Of a stretch of DNA of 6,081 nt, positions 1 to 6,081 are shown piece after piece (positions within the stretch are counted from its first letter, which is position 1; each line of letters begins with the position of its first letter). The stretch is from Candidatus Eiseniibacteriota bacterium (GTDB taxonomy: Bacteria > Arandabacterota > Arandabacteria > Arandabacterales > Arandabacteraceae), in contig JAUVJV010000153.1 of NCBI GenBank assembly GCA_030592245.1, positions 1 through 6,081 of the forward strand, given 5' to 3'. Under the pieces are notes generated by a model that searched no databases, was not told the origin of the DNA, and was given only the letters and a program-made list of their open reading frames with translations. Both the position numbers and the translations under genes were made by a program.

Positions 1-1511
1 AGCACGGTGGGCGCAATGTCAAGAATGGAGAGTGGATCGAGCCGCACGCCGGTGCGGAATGCGGGCCCCACCCCCAGGAAAATGCCTTCCATCCTGTGAT
101 CGCCGGAATTCCCGTAGACGGGAACATCAAACTTGTTACTCGTGAAATCGAGTGTCCCGAGAGCCTTGTTCTTCATGTCCCTGGGGAGAAAGACGATGTC
201 GGGGGCTTCCTCAAGGTAAGGCCCGTCGTAAATCTCTTCCCTCATATAGATATCCTTGAACATGGGCTCACCGGTCTCCTCATCCCGCGTCGCAAGCAGA
301 TCCTTCTTTATCGACTGCCGCACCTCTTCATACTCGCGGCCGGGCTCCACGCTGCCCTGTGGCTCTCGGCCCTTCAGGTTAACGAAAACCTGGCCATAGT
401 TCCCGCGCGAATAAGCCCTGGTCCTCGACCAGTCAACATTGGAAAGTGAGAGGAAGAACCTGTCGAGCATCATCTGCATCTTGTGGCGCGAGTGGAATCC
501 GCCCGAGAGCCTCAGCCTGGCAAGCCCGAGGGCCATCGACAATCTGTAGAACATGACCGGAGTGAGACCCAGCCTGTAGGCAAGCCGCTTAACGAGCGTG
601 CCCGGATCGCCCTTGAGCCTCAAGTAACCTTTGTCCAGGAGCCAGACATTGAAAGCCAGGAAAGTATGGATAGGGCCGAAGCCGTGGTCGGATGCTATGA
701 TGACATTCGCATCGCCGGCATCTTCTATGATCTCGGCGACTCCCCTGTCGAGCTCCGTGAAGAACTTCTTGAGCCTGGGTCCGTGCTCGGCGCTCTCGGC
801 CGGGTCATGCCGGGGATGGCTCTCGTCCAGGAGATGCCAGAGCTCATGCTGCGCGCGGTCGGTTCCCCAAAAGTGCGAGAAGAAGAGGTTCCAGTCGAGG
901 TTCCCCATGAGATGCCGCGTAACCTTGATATTATAATCCAGCACATCGAAGAGCTCATCCAGGACCAGCCCCACGCCCCTTTTGGAATAGACCTGGCGGT
1001 GATAGAGCCTGTAGGGCCCGAAACGCTTCTCGAGGTCCTCAAGCACCTCCGGCGGATGGGTGAAGTCCCGCTTGCCGAAGGGCGTCAGAAAGCCGCTTAT
1101 CATGCAGCCGTTCACTTCCTCGGGCGGGTAGGTTATGGGAACACTCACTACCGCGGACTTAAGTCCCGCCTCGCCGGCGATTTCCCAGATGGGCTTGCCG
1201 TCGCGAAGCGTGGAGTTAACTGGTATCTCGCCGAAGGGATTCCTCGCCGTTACGGCGTTTTCCGACAATCCCCTTCGCCTCAGAAGGAACTCGAAGACCC
1301 CATGCTTGCCGGGATTGAGCCCGGTGAAAAAGCTGGTCCATGAGATCGCGGTTACCGGCGGAACCAGGGTGACCAGGTCAGATGATGTCCCCTGCTTCAA
1401 GAGCTCGCCGAGCCTCGGCATGGTACCGTCTTCGGCGAACTTGGAGAAGAGATCCCACGTGGAGCCATCGAGCCCCAGGATCAGGACTCTTGGACTGCTC
1501 GGCGAGGCCAT
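1..1511 (-). CDS. AlkP-superfamily phosphohydrolase/phosphodiesterase (type I phosphodiesterase/nucleotide pyrophosphatase-like), 3' end outside window
   Basis: My reading of the minus strand gives 503 uninterrupted codons from an ATG at 1511, still open at the window edge. It belongs to the predicted AlkP-superfamily phosphohydrolase/phosphomutase group, related to type I phosphodiesterase/nucleotide pyrophosphatases. These enzymes cleave phosphate mono- or diesters with two metal ions and a Thr/Ser nucleophile. Visible signatures: LILGLDG (first metal Asp at residue 15); PPVTAISWTSFFTGLNPGKHG (likely nucleophile Thr54, by position relative to the NPP family); GTDRAQHELWH (Asp218, His222); ASDHGFGP (Asp275, His276); GDHRMEGIFLGVGP (His472). 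The last visible residues, LDIAPTV, normally lie close to the C terminus, so only a few dozen residues are probably missing. There is no signal peptide or membrane segment, so a cytosolic enzyme is expected. The start is supported by GGAGG seven bases upstream and by the TGATG overlap with the glyS stop. Substrate is unknown. The family call is secure; the specific function is not. Confidence 0.9.
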   Translation of the reverse strand, partial: MASPSSPRVLILGLDGSTWDLFSKFAEDGTMPRLGELLKQGTSSDLVTLVPPVTAISWTSFFTGLNPGKHGVFEFLLRRRGLSENAVTARNPFGEIPVNSTLRDGKPIWEIAGEAGLKSAVVSVPITYPPEEVNGCMISGFLTPFGKRDFTHPPEVLEDLEKRFGPYRLYHRQVYSKRGVGLVLDELFDVLDYNIKVTRHLMGNLDWNLFFSHFWGTDRAQHELWHLLDESHPRHDPAESAEHGPRLKKFFTELDRGVAEIIEDAGDANVIIASDHGFGPIHTFLAFNVWLLDKGYLRLKGDPGTLVKRLAYRLGLTPVMFYRLSMALGLARLRLSGGFHSRHKMQMMLDRFFLSLSNVDWSRTRAYSRGNYGQVFVNLKGREPQGSVEPGREYEEVRQSIKKDLLATRDEETGEPMFKDIYMREEIYDGPYLEEAPDIVFLPRDMKNKALGTLDFTSNKFDVPVYGNSGDHRMEGIFLGVGPAFRTGVRLDPLSILDIAPTV

Positions 1512-3610
1512 CAACCCACCTCCAGTCTGGAAAAATCAGCAATCGTGAGGAAAAGCCCGGTTATCGCCCCGAGAAGATTGAGCCTGTTGACCTTGAGTTT
1601 CTCATCCTCGGCCATCACCATCACCCCATCAAAGAAAACGTCTATGGGTTCGGCAAGCTCCAGCAAAGCCTGGAGCGCGTCGCGGAATCTCTTTTCCCTG
1701 ATGGCGCTATTGAACTCATCGAGTATCCCCGCATATGCGCGGTAGAGCTCGCCCTCGGCGGCGTCCTCGAAGAGGGATTCATCCACTTCGCCACCGTCCA
1801 TGCCCTTGGTTATGTTGCAGGCCCTCTTAAACGCCGTCATCAACTTGCCGAAGCGTTCGTCCTTTTCGAACTCCTTGATGGCTTCCAGCTTGGTGGCAAC
1901 CATCACCGGATCGGTGCGGTCCGCCCCGCCGAGGGCGCTTGCAACCATATCGGGGCGGTTACCGGCGTCAACCAGGAGGGTCTGTATGCGAGACTCGAAG
2001 AAATCCCAGAGCCACTCACGTAAATCATCCCTCCCCGCCGTCAGCTTGTCCCCGTAGAGCTCGATCGAGGTCGAGCAGGCTTCATCCAACTTCAGATGGA
2101 TCTCTTTCTCGATCAGGATGCGCACGACCCCTATGGCCTGGCGCCTGAGAGCGTAGGGGTCCTCCGAACCTGTAGGCAGCAGGCCTACACCAAAGCACCC
2201 CACAATGGAATCCAGCTTGTCGGCAAGCGCCAGCATCGATCCCGCTTCGGTCTCGGGTAAAATGTCGCCCGCGAAACGCGGCAGATAGTGCTCGTAGATG
2301 GCCACTGAGACTTCCTCGTCCTCACCCGACTCCCCTGCGTATTCGCGGCCCATCGTGCCCTGGAGGCTCGAGAACTCCTTCTCCCGCACCATCAGAGACG
2401 TGAGGTCAGCCTTAAAAAGACGCGCCGCCCGCTCGAGTGTATCATCTACCTGAAAGCCGACCGTCTCCGACAGGCTGCGCGCGAGCTCTGACACCCGGGA
2501 GGACTTCTCGCTCAAGGTCCCGAGTTGCTCCTGCCACACCACGTGGGTGAGCCTCTCCGCCATCACATTGAGTCCATCCTTAAGATCCTGCTGCCAGAAG
2601 AAATGGGCGTCATCAAGCCTGGCCTTCAGGACCCTCTCGTTGCCCTGCTTTATCTTGCCCGCGGGGTCCGAGCCGGTGTCCGCGACCGCCACGAAATACG
2701 GCATCAACCTGCCGGCGCGGTTGCATACGGAGAAGAAGTCCTGGTGTTCCCTGAGGGCTGTGACAACCACCTCTGAGGGCATGTCCAGGAACTCCTCCGA
2801 GAAGCTGCCGAGTACCGCAAACGGGAACTCGACCGTGAAGGTCACCCTCTCCAGGAGCTCCTCGTCTTGGACGATCGAGCCGTCTGCCGAGGCCGCGGCT
2901 TCATCTATGAGTTTCTTTACAATTTGCCTGCGCTCTTCATGATCGACGATGACCGAGTTGCTCCGGAGACCGTCCAGGTATTGCGCGGTGGACTTGACCT
3001 GAAACTCTCCCTTGCCGTGAAACCGGTGTCCCCTGGTCTTATCACCTGCCTCAATCCCGGTCCACGAGAAGCGCTCTCCCTTGCTGTCACACCCCAGCTT
3101 CCCATCCACGACATAGGTCAACCATCTTACGGGCCTTGCGAACCTAACCGCCTCCTTTGTCCATCTCATCGACTTGGGGAAGCGAATCCCGTCGGTCAGC
3201 ACGGACTTGAGGATAGGCCCCATGACGTCTATCGTGAGGCCACCCTTCGTGAGCTTCTCCACGCAGACATATTCGCCTTTGCCTTTCGTTCCTGTCTTGA
3301 GCTCCGCAACATCAACGCCCTGCGATTTCGCAAAGCCGGTCGCGGCCGGTGTGGGTTTGCCCGATTCGTCAAAGGCCCTGTCTGCCGGTGGCCCGAAAAC
3401 AGTTTCGCTCTTGTCCCTTGCCCGCTCATCCACACCGTCCACAAGGAGAACCATGCGCCTGGGCGTTCCGAAGGCACGGATTCGCGCGACCTCGATACCG
3501 AGCTTGGCCAGCGAGGCCCCGACCCCGGACTTCAGCGCCTCCAGGGCGGGCCTTATGTAGAAAGGCGGAATTTCCTCGGTGCCTATCTCAAAAAGCAGAT
3601 CCAATGTCAA
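1511..3610 (-). CDS. glyS: Glycyl-tRNA synthetase beta subunit
   Basis: This is the beta subunit of the bacterial alpha2beta2 glycyl-tRNA synthetase, which charges tRNA-Gly with glycine. The beta chain mainly binds the tRNA. At 699 residues it is the usual full length. Family landmarks appear in order: LFEIGTEEIPP (6-16), FPKSMRW (144-150), GHRFH (194-198), ALREHQDFF (285-293), NERVLKARLDDAHFFW (324-339), LQGTMGREYA (416-425), the LADKLDSIVGCFGVGLLPTGS segment (462-482), DPYALRR (484-490), and a C-terminal DALR-like anticodon-binding region ending with FFDGVMVMAEDEKLKVNRL (659-677) and ADFSRLE (691-697). No key block is missing. The frame has a stop just upstream (3617-3619), so initiation must be at TTG 3610 or at a second TTG at 3604. 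The latter is better spaced from GAGAGG and would give 697 residues. It lies 91 nt after glyQ, across a repeat array, and its TGA overlaps the next gene's ATG by one base. Confidence 0.97.
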   Translation of the reverse strand: MTLDLLFEIGTEEIPPFYIRPALEALKSGVGASLAKLGIEVARIRAFGTPRRMVLLVDGVDERARDKSETVFGPPADRAFDESGKPTPAATGFAKSQGVDVAELKTGTKGKGEYVCVEKLTKGGLTIDVMGPILKSVLTDGIRFPKSMRWTKEAVRFARPVRWLTYVVDGKLGCDSKGERFSWTGIEAGDKTRGHRFHGKGEFQVKSTAQYLDGLRSNSVIVDHEERRQIVKKLIDEAAASADGSIVQDEELLERVTFTVEFPFAVLGSFSEEFLDMPSEVVVTALREHQDFFSVCNRAGRLMPYFVAVADTGSDPAGKIKQGNERVLKARLDDAHFFWQQDLKDGLNVMAERLTHVVWQEQLGTLSEKSSRVSELARSLSETVGFQVDDTLERAARLFKADLTSLMVREKEFSSLQGTMGREYAGESGEDEEVSVAIYEHYLPRFAGDILPETEAGSMLALADKLDSIVGCFGVGLLPTGSEDPYALRRQAIGVVRILIEKEIHLKLDEACSTSIELYGDKLTAGRDDLREWLWDFFESRIQTLLVDAGNRPDMVASALGGADRTDPVMVATKLEAIKEFEKDERFGKLMTAFKRACNITKGMDGGEVDESLFEDAAEGELYRAYAGILDEFNSAIREKRFRDALQALLELAEPIDVFFDGVMVMAEDEKLKVNRLNLLGAITGLFLTIADFSRLEVG
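1519..1523 (-). promoter_or_regulatory. Strong Shine-Dalgarno of the AlkP-superfamily gene
   Basis: GGAGG on the minus strand lies inside the last codons of glyS, seven bases before the ATG at 1511. It is the best ribosome-binding site in the window. The gene can therefore be initiated efficiently on its own as well as by coupling to glyS termination through the TGATG overlap. Confidence 0.75.
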
Positions 3611-3616
3611 CCTCTC
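3602..3616 (-). promoter_or_regulatory. glyS ribosome-binding site with two candidate TTG starts
   Basis: The minus strand reads GAGAGG (3611-3616), TTG (3608-3610), ACA, TTG (3602-3604). The first TTG directly abuts the purine-rich sequence, leaving no spacer. The second TTG is six bases from it, a normal Shine-Dalgarno distance, and would give a protein starting M-D-L-L-F-E-I-G, which resembles other GlyS N termini. The second TTG is therefore the likelier start. There is no in-frame ATG or GTG upstream before the stop at 3617-3619. Confidence 0.6.
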
Positions 3617-3620
3617 TCAA

Positions 3621-3696
3621 AAGACGTCAGCCCTTCGGCAAGACGTCAGCCCTTCGGCAAGACATCAGCCTCTCCGCAAGACGTCAGCCCTTCGGC
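3621..3696 (-). repeat. Tandem array of four 19-bp units in the glyQ-glyS spacer
   Basis: On the minus strand the unit is GCCGAAGGGCTGACGTCTT. Copies at 3621-3639, 3640-3658 and 3678-3696 are identical. The copy at 3659-3677 (GCGGAGAGGCTGATGTCTT) differs at four positions. The array fills nearly all of the 91-nt spacer between the glyQ stop and the glyS start. Each unit carries a Shine-Dalgarno-like purine run (GAAGGG or GAGAGG), a TGA, and in the identical copies the palindrome GACGTC. GCC and GGC around GAAG could form a short 3-bp hairpin in the transcript. Flanking sequences at the glyQ stop (GAAGGCCTGA) and the glyS start (GAGAGGTTGACAT) look like degenerate extra copies. Function is unknown. 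It may be a replication-slippage expansion or part of a dispersed genomic repeat. Confidence 0.93.
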
Positions 3697-3701
3697 AAGT
3701 A

Positions 3702-4619
3702 TCAGGCCTTCTTCAGAAGCGGAAAACCGAGTTCCTCGCGCTGTTCGAAGTACTTCCTGGCGACCAGGCGCGCTATCTTGCGGACCCGGAGGATATACGA
3801 CGCCCTCTCGGTCACGCTGATCGCCCCTCTCGCGTCCAGCACATTGAATACATGCGAACACTTGAGCACGAAATCATAAGCCGGCATCACGAGCCCGAGG
3901 TCGGCAAGCCTGCGGGCCTCCTTCTCGTAGAACTGAAAGAGCTCAAAGTGCATCTTGACGTCGGCTTCCTCAAAGTTGTACTTCGAGAACTCGAACTCAT
4001 TGGTGTTCCATATGTCCCGCCACAGCAGGTTCTGATTCCATCTGATCTCGTTTATGTCATTGACGTCCTGAACGCACATCGCGATGCGTTCCAGTCCGTA
4101 GGTGATCTCACAGGTTATCGGGTCCAGATCCAGGCCGCCAGCCTGCTGGAGATACGTGAACTGGGTGATCTCCATCCCGTCCAGCCACACCTGCCAGCCC
4201 AGCCCCCAGGCGCCCAGCGTGGGAGATTCCCAATCATCCTCCGCGAACCTCACGTCATGCTCCTTAGCATCTATGCCCATCCGCTTCAGGGTCTCGAGAT
4301 ACACATCCTGGATGTTGTCGGGAGAGGGCTTGATGACCACCTGGTATTGAAGAAATTGCTGCACCCTCATGGGGTTTTCACCGTACCTGCCGTCCCTGGG
4401 CCGGCGGGACGGTTCAACGTGGGCCGCCTTCCATGGCTCGGGACCGAGGGTGCGAAGGAAGCTCGCGGGATTGAAGGTGCCTGCCCCGACTTCACTGTTG
4501 TATGGCTGGTGAATGGCGCAGCCGTAGTCACCCCAGAAACGCTCCAGGGTCATAATCAGATCCTGAAGCGACTGGCCGGTTGTCTCCTGGCCTGTTCTCT
4601 TGCTGTTATCGCTAGGCAA
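3702..4619 (-). CDS. glyQ: Glycyl-tRNA synthetase alpha subunit
   Basis: This is the catalytic alpha subunit of heterotetrameric glycyl-tRNA synthetase, a class II enzyme that forms glycyl-adenylate and partners GlyS. At 305 residues it is the normal family length. Class II and family motifs are intact: EVGAGTFNP (43-51), LGPEPW (58-63), EPSRRPRDGRYGENP (69-83, motif 2), QVVIKPSPDNIQ (93-104), DDWESPTLGAWGLGWQVWLDGMEITQFTY (128-156), EITYGLERIA (171-180, motif 3), YDFVLKCSHVFNVLDARGAISVTER (248-272) and LGFP near the C terminus. The start is TTG at 4619, overlapping the recO end by 8 nt, with GAGAG nine bases upstream. The next in-frame ATG (codon 23) would cut into the conserved LILTL-like N-terminal helix, so it is unlikely. 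A second in-frame TGA lies at 3684-3686, five codons past the stop. No T-box leader can precede it because recO overlaps. Confidence 0.97.
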   Translation of the reverse strand: MPSDNSKRTGQETTGQSLQDLIMTLERFWGDYGCAIHQPYNSEVGAGTFNPASFLRTLGPEPWKAAHVEPSRRPRDGRYGENPMRVQQFLQYQVVIKPSPDNIQDVYLETLKRMGIDAKEHDVRFAEDDWESPTLGAWGLGWQVWLDGMEITQFTYLQQAGGLDLDPITCEITYGLERIAMCVQDVNDINEIRWNQNLLWRDIWNTNEFEFSKYNFEEADVKMHFELFQFYEKEARRLADLGLVMPAYDFVLKCSHVFNVLDARGAISVTERASYILRVRKIARLVARKYFEQREELGFPLLKKA

Positions 4620-5385
4620 AGGACGAATCTCTCATTCTCTCGAGGAAGTCAAGCGACCTGATCCTGGCTCCCTCGCTGATCTGGGCGCGAACGAAAGCGT
4701 GCAGGATATCGAAAGCATCCCTGCTGAACTTGTCGGCCGAATGTGTCTCCCTGAGTCTCGCCATGGATATGCTCTCAAACTTCCTCATCAGTTCCAGGGT
4801 TGCCCGACTCATCTCCATCGCATGCAAATCCTCCTTGTGGCAGGCTGGACAAAGGGCCCCGCCGGAGTGCAGCCCGAACCAGACCTCATCGCCGAGATCC
4901 TTGCCGCACCTCACGCATGCCGCCAGCTCCGGCCCGTAGCCCACCGCATGGAGCATCTTCAGCGTATAAGAAGCCAGTATTAACTCAAGCTGGTTCCTTT
5001 CCGCAACACCAATCTGGTTCAGGATCGCGTCCAGGAGCTCATACAGGGTCTCGTTCTGCTCCTCGTTGGGAACAAGCCTCTCCACCATCTCAGTCGCGGC
5101 GCTGGCATAGGCAAGCTTCACCACGTCGTTTCCTATGTTCTTGTTGGCATTCAGGATCTCACTGTGGCTCAGAGTATGAAGGTCGCGGTTTTCCTTCCTA
5201 TAGAAGATGAGAGAAGAGCGCGTGAAGAGTTCCAGGCTGCTTCCGAACTTGCTCTTGGGTTTGAGACTGCCCTTGGCGATCGCCGATATCTTACCGTAGC
5301 GGCGGGTAAAGAAGACGATGATCTTGCTGGACTCCCTGAATTTCCTGGTTCTTAAGACTATGCCGTGGGTCCGGTGTATGCTCAT
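4612..5385 (-). CDS. recO: DNA repair/recombination mediator RecO
   Basis: RecO acts with RecF and RecR to load RecA onto SSB-coated single-stranded DNA and can anneal complementary strands; it is cytosolic. The 257-residue length fits the family. The N-terminal OB-fold region (about 1-80) starts with the typical HRTHGIVLRTRKFRESSKII and contains YGKISAIAKGSLKPKSKFGSSLELFT. The helical C-terminal part holds the family's zinc-binding site, CVRC (Cys157, Cys160) and CPAC (Cys179, Cys182), around the GLHSGGALCP segment. The ATG at 5385 overlaps the TGA of the upstream CorC-like gene as ATGA, and only a weak, distant Shine-Dalgarno-like AGGGA precedes it, so translation is probably coupled. In many Bacillota era comes just before recO; here it does not. 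It is followed by glyQ with an 8-nt overlap. Confidence 0.95.
   Translation of the reverse strand: MSIHRTHGIVLRTRKFRESSKIIVFFTRRYGKISAIAKGSLKPKSKFGSSLELFTRSSLIFYRKENRDLHTLSHSEILNANKNIGNDVVKLAYASAATEMVERLVPNEEQNETLYELLDAILNQIGVAERNQLELILASYTLKMLHAVGYGPELAACVRCGKDLGDEVWFGLHSGGALCPACHKEDLHAMEMSRATLELMRKFESISMARLRETHSADKFSRDAFDILHAFVRAQISEGARIRSLDFLERMRDSSFA
4617..4633 (-). promoter_or_regulatory. glyQ start: TTG with a modest Shine-Dalgarno inside recO
   Basis: GAGAG (4629-4633) followed nine bases later by TTG (4617-4619) lies within the last recO codons. The recO TAG is at 4612-4614, so the ribosome finishing recO ends just past the glyQ start. This favours translational coupling, which could offset the weak start codon. 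Confidence 0.55.
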
Positions 5386-6081
5386 CGCTCTGTGTTTTCC
5401 CTGGCCGCGACGCCGACTCCGGTGCCGCGTATGATCACTCGCTCTATCCTCTGGCCGGTCACTTTCTCAACCACGAAGCTGAGACCGTCCGCATCATAGG
5501 CATCGCCCTCGGACGGGACCTTGCCCAGGAGATTGTACACATAACCGGCAAGCGTGTCATAATCTTCTTCTTCCGCTATGTCGATTCGCAATGTCTCGTT
5601 CAGGTCATCGATCCTGACCTTGCCGTCCACCCTGACCTCATCGTCACTCACCACATGGATCAGCTCGAGCTCCTCCTCATACTCATCATATATCTCACCG
5701 ACGATTTCCTCCAGCACGTCCTCAAGTGTCACGAGGCCGACCACTCCGCCGAACTCATCCACGGCGATCGCCATGTGGGTCTTGCGCCTGCGGAGCTCCG
5801 CCAAGAGGTCCCTGACCTTCTTGGTCTCGGGAACGAAGTATGCATCCCGTAGAATGTCCCCCATGCCCGCATCGAGGCCACCCTCCCGCACGAACTCAAA
5901 GAGGTCCCTGGCGTGCAGGATGCCGCGGATATCGTCAATGGTCTTGTTATAGATCGGAATCCGGGAGTGGGAACCCTCGGCAATCACCTTGATGGCCTCG
6001 CCGACGGTGGTGGTGACCTCCGCACAGACCATGTCGATTCTCGGTATCATGACTTCCCTCACCACAGTGTCCCGCATCTCG
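5382..6081 (-). CDS. CBS-domain CorC/HlyC-family protein (hemolysin-like, transporter-associated domain), 5' end outside window
   Basis: The frame is open to the window edge; Met at 6077 is internal, because it sits at the start of the first CBS domain, where family members already have N-terminal sequence. Residues from that Met: VVREVMIPRIDM (5-16) and SHSRIPIYNKTIDDIRGILHARDL (36-59) mark the first CBS domain. IAVDEFGGVVGLVTLEDVLEEIVGEIYDEYE (104-134) is the hallmark end of the second CBS domain. The CorC/HlyC C-terminal domain follows (about 149-217), with GKVRIDDLNE and YDTLAGYVYNLLGKVP. CBS pairs usually bind adenine nucleotides. Relatives either carry an N-terminal DUF21 membrane domain linked to divalent-cation (Mg/Co) transport or are soluble CorC proteins. 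Which type this is cannot be decided because the N terminus is missing. The name hemolysin is historical; I see no evidence for lytic activity. Its TGA overlaps the recO ATG by four bases. Confidence 0.93.
   Translation of the reverse strand, partial: EMRDTVVREVMIPRIDMVCAEVTTTVGEAIKVIAEGSHSRIPIYNKTIDDIRGILHARDLFEFVREGGLDAGMGDILRDAYFVPETKKVRDLLAELRRRKTHMAIAVDEFGGVVGLVTLEDVLEEIVGEIYDEYEEELELIHVVSDDEVRVDGKVRIDDLNETLRIDIAEEEDYDTLAGYVYNLLGKVPSEGDAYDADGLSFVVEKVTGQRIERVIIRGTGVGVAARENTER

Noticed and set aside
483..1343. A 286-codon plus-strand open frame opposite the phosphohydrolase gene
   Set aside because: The minus strand encodes a clear AlkP-superfamily protein with all metal-binding motifs through this region. 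The plus-strand translation resembles no known family and is what third-position G+C bias produces antisense to a real gene.
3608..3616. Promoter -35 box suggested by TTGACA at the glyS start
   Set aside because: TTGACA (3605-3610, minus strand) is perfect, but it coincides with the glyS initiation codons. A promoter there would start transcription inside glyS, and I see no convincing TATAAT-like -10 at 17 bases downstream.
3621..3696. CRISPR array
   Set aside because: The 19-bp units are directly contiguous with no unique spacers between them, there are no cas genes, and the unit is too short for a CRISPR repeat.
3611..3701. T-box riboswitch or transcription terminator in the glyQ-glyS spacer
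   Set aside because: There is no T-box consensus, no specifier stem and no GC-rich hairpin followed by a T run. The 91 nt is accounted for by the 19-bp units and the glyS ribosome-binding site.
2867..4661. Long plus-strand open frames (2867-3820 and 3579-4661) running across the repeat array
   Set aside because: They lie antisense to glyS and glyQ, whose motifs are intact. Their products show no domain, and the repetitive SALRQDVSPSARHQP-like segment is merely the translated 19-bp repeat.
6075..6077. Start codon of the CorC-like gene at Met 6077
   Set aside because: The frame remains open to the window edge and this Met lies at the start of the first CBS domain (just before VVREVMIPR), where family members already have N-terminal sequence, so the true start is outside the window.

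Overview
The window is a compact stretch of G+C-rich bacterial chromosome in which every gene lies on the minus strand, so the transcription order runs from right to left. The order is: a CBS-domain CorC/HlyC-family protein (5' end outside the window), recO, glyQ, glyS, and an AlkP-superfamily phosphohydrolase (3' end outside the window). Three junctions overlap: ATGA between the CorC-like gene and recO, 8 nt between recO and glyQ, and TGATG between glyS and the phosphohydrolase gene. The window therefore looks like part of one operon, and I see no promoter or terminator in it.

The content is housekeeping. GlyQ and GlyS are the alpha and beta subunits of the bacterial-type heterotetrameric glycyl-tRNA synthetase. 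RecO is the recombination mediator that works with RecF and RecR. The CorC/HlyC protein is membrane- or ion-homeostasis-associated, and the last gene encodes a cytosolic metal-dependent phosphohydrolase. The recO-glyQ-glyS order is common in Bacillota and also occurs in other groups. Together with the base composition, the order suits a Gram-positive-type or deep-branching anaerobic lineage, but these genes alone do not fix the phylum.

The only stretch not explained by coding is the spacer between glyQ and glyS (3611-3701, 91 nt), in an operon whose other genes all overlap. It is almost entirely a tandem array of four 19-bp units (3621-3696). Three are identical and one is diverged. Degenerate copies of the same unit appear to form the glyQ stop region on one side and the glyS ribosome-binding/start region on the other. 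The TGA trinucleotides in the series lie 18, 19, 19, 19 and 20 nt apart. The simplest reading is that the glyQ/glyS junction was itself amplified in tandem. Both glycyl-tRNA synthetase genes appear to start with TTG.

I found no RNA genes, CRISPR arrays, mobile elements or new defence or metabolic system. The long plus-strand open frames are antisense shadows of the minus-strand genes.
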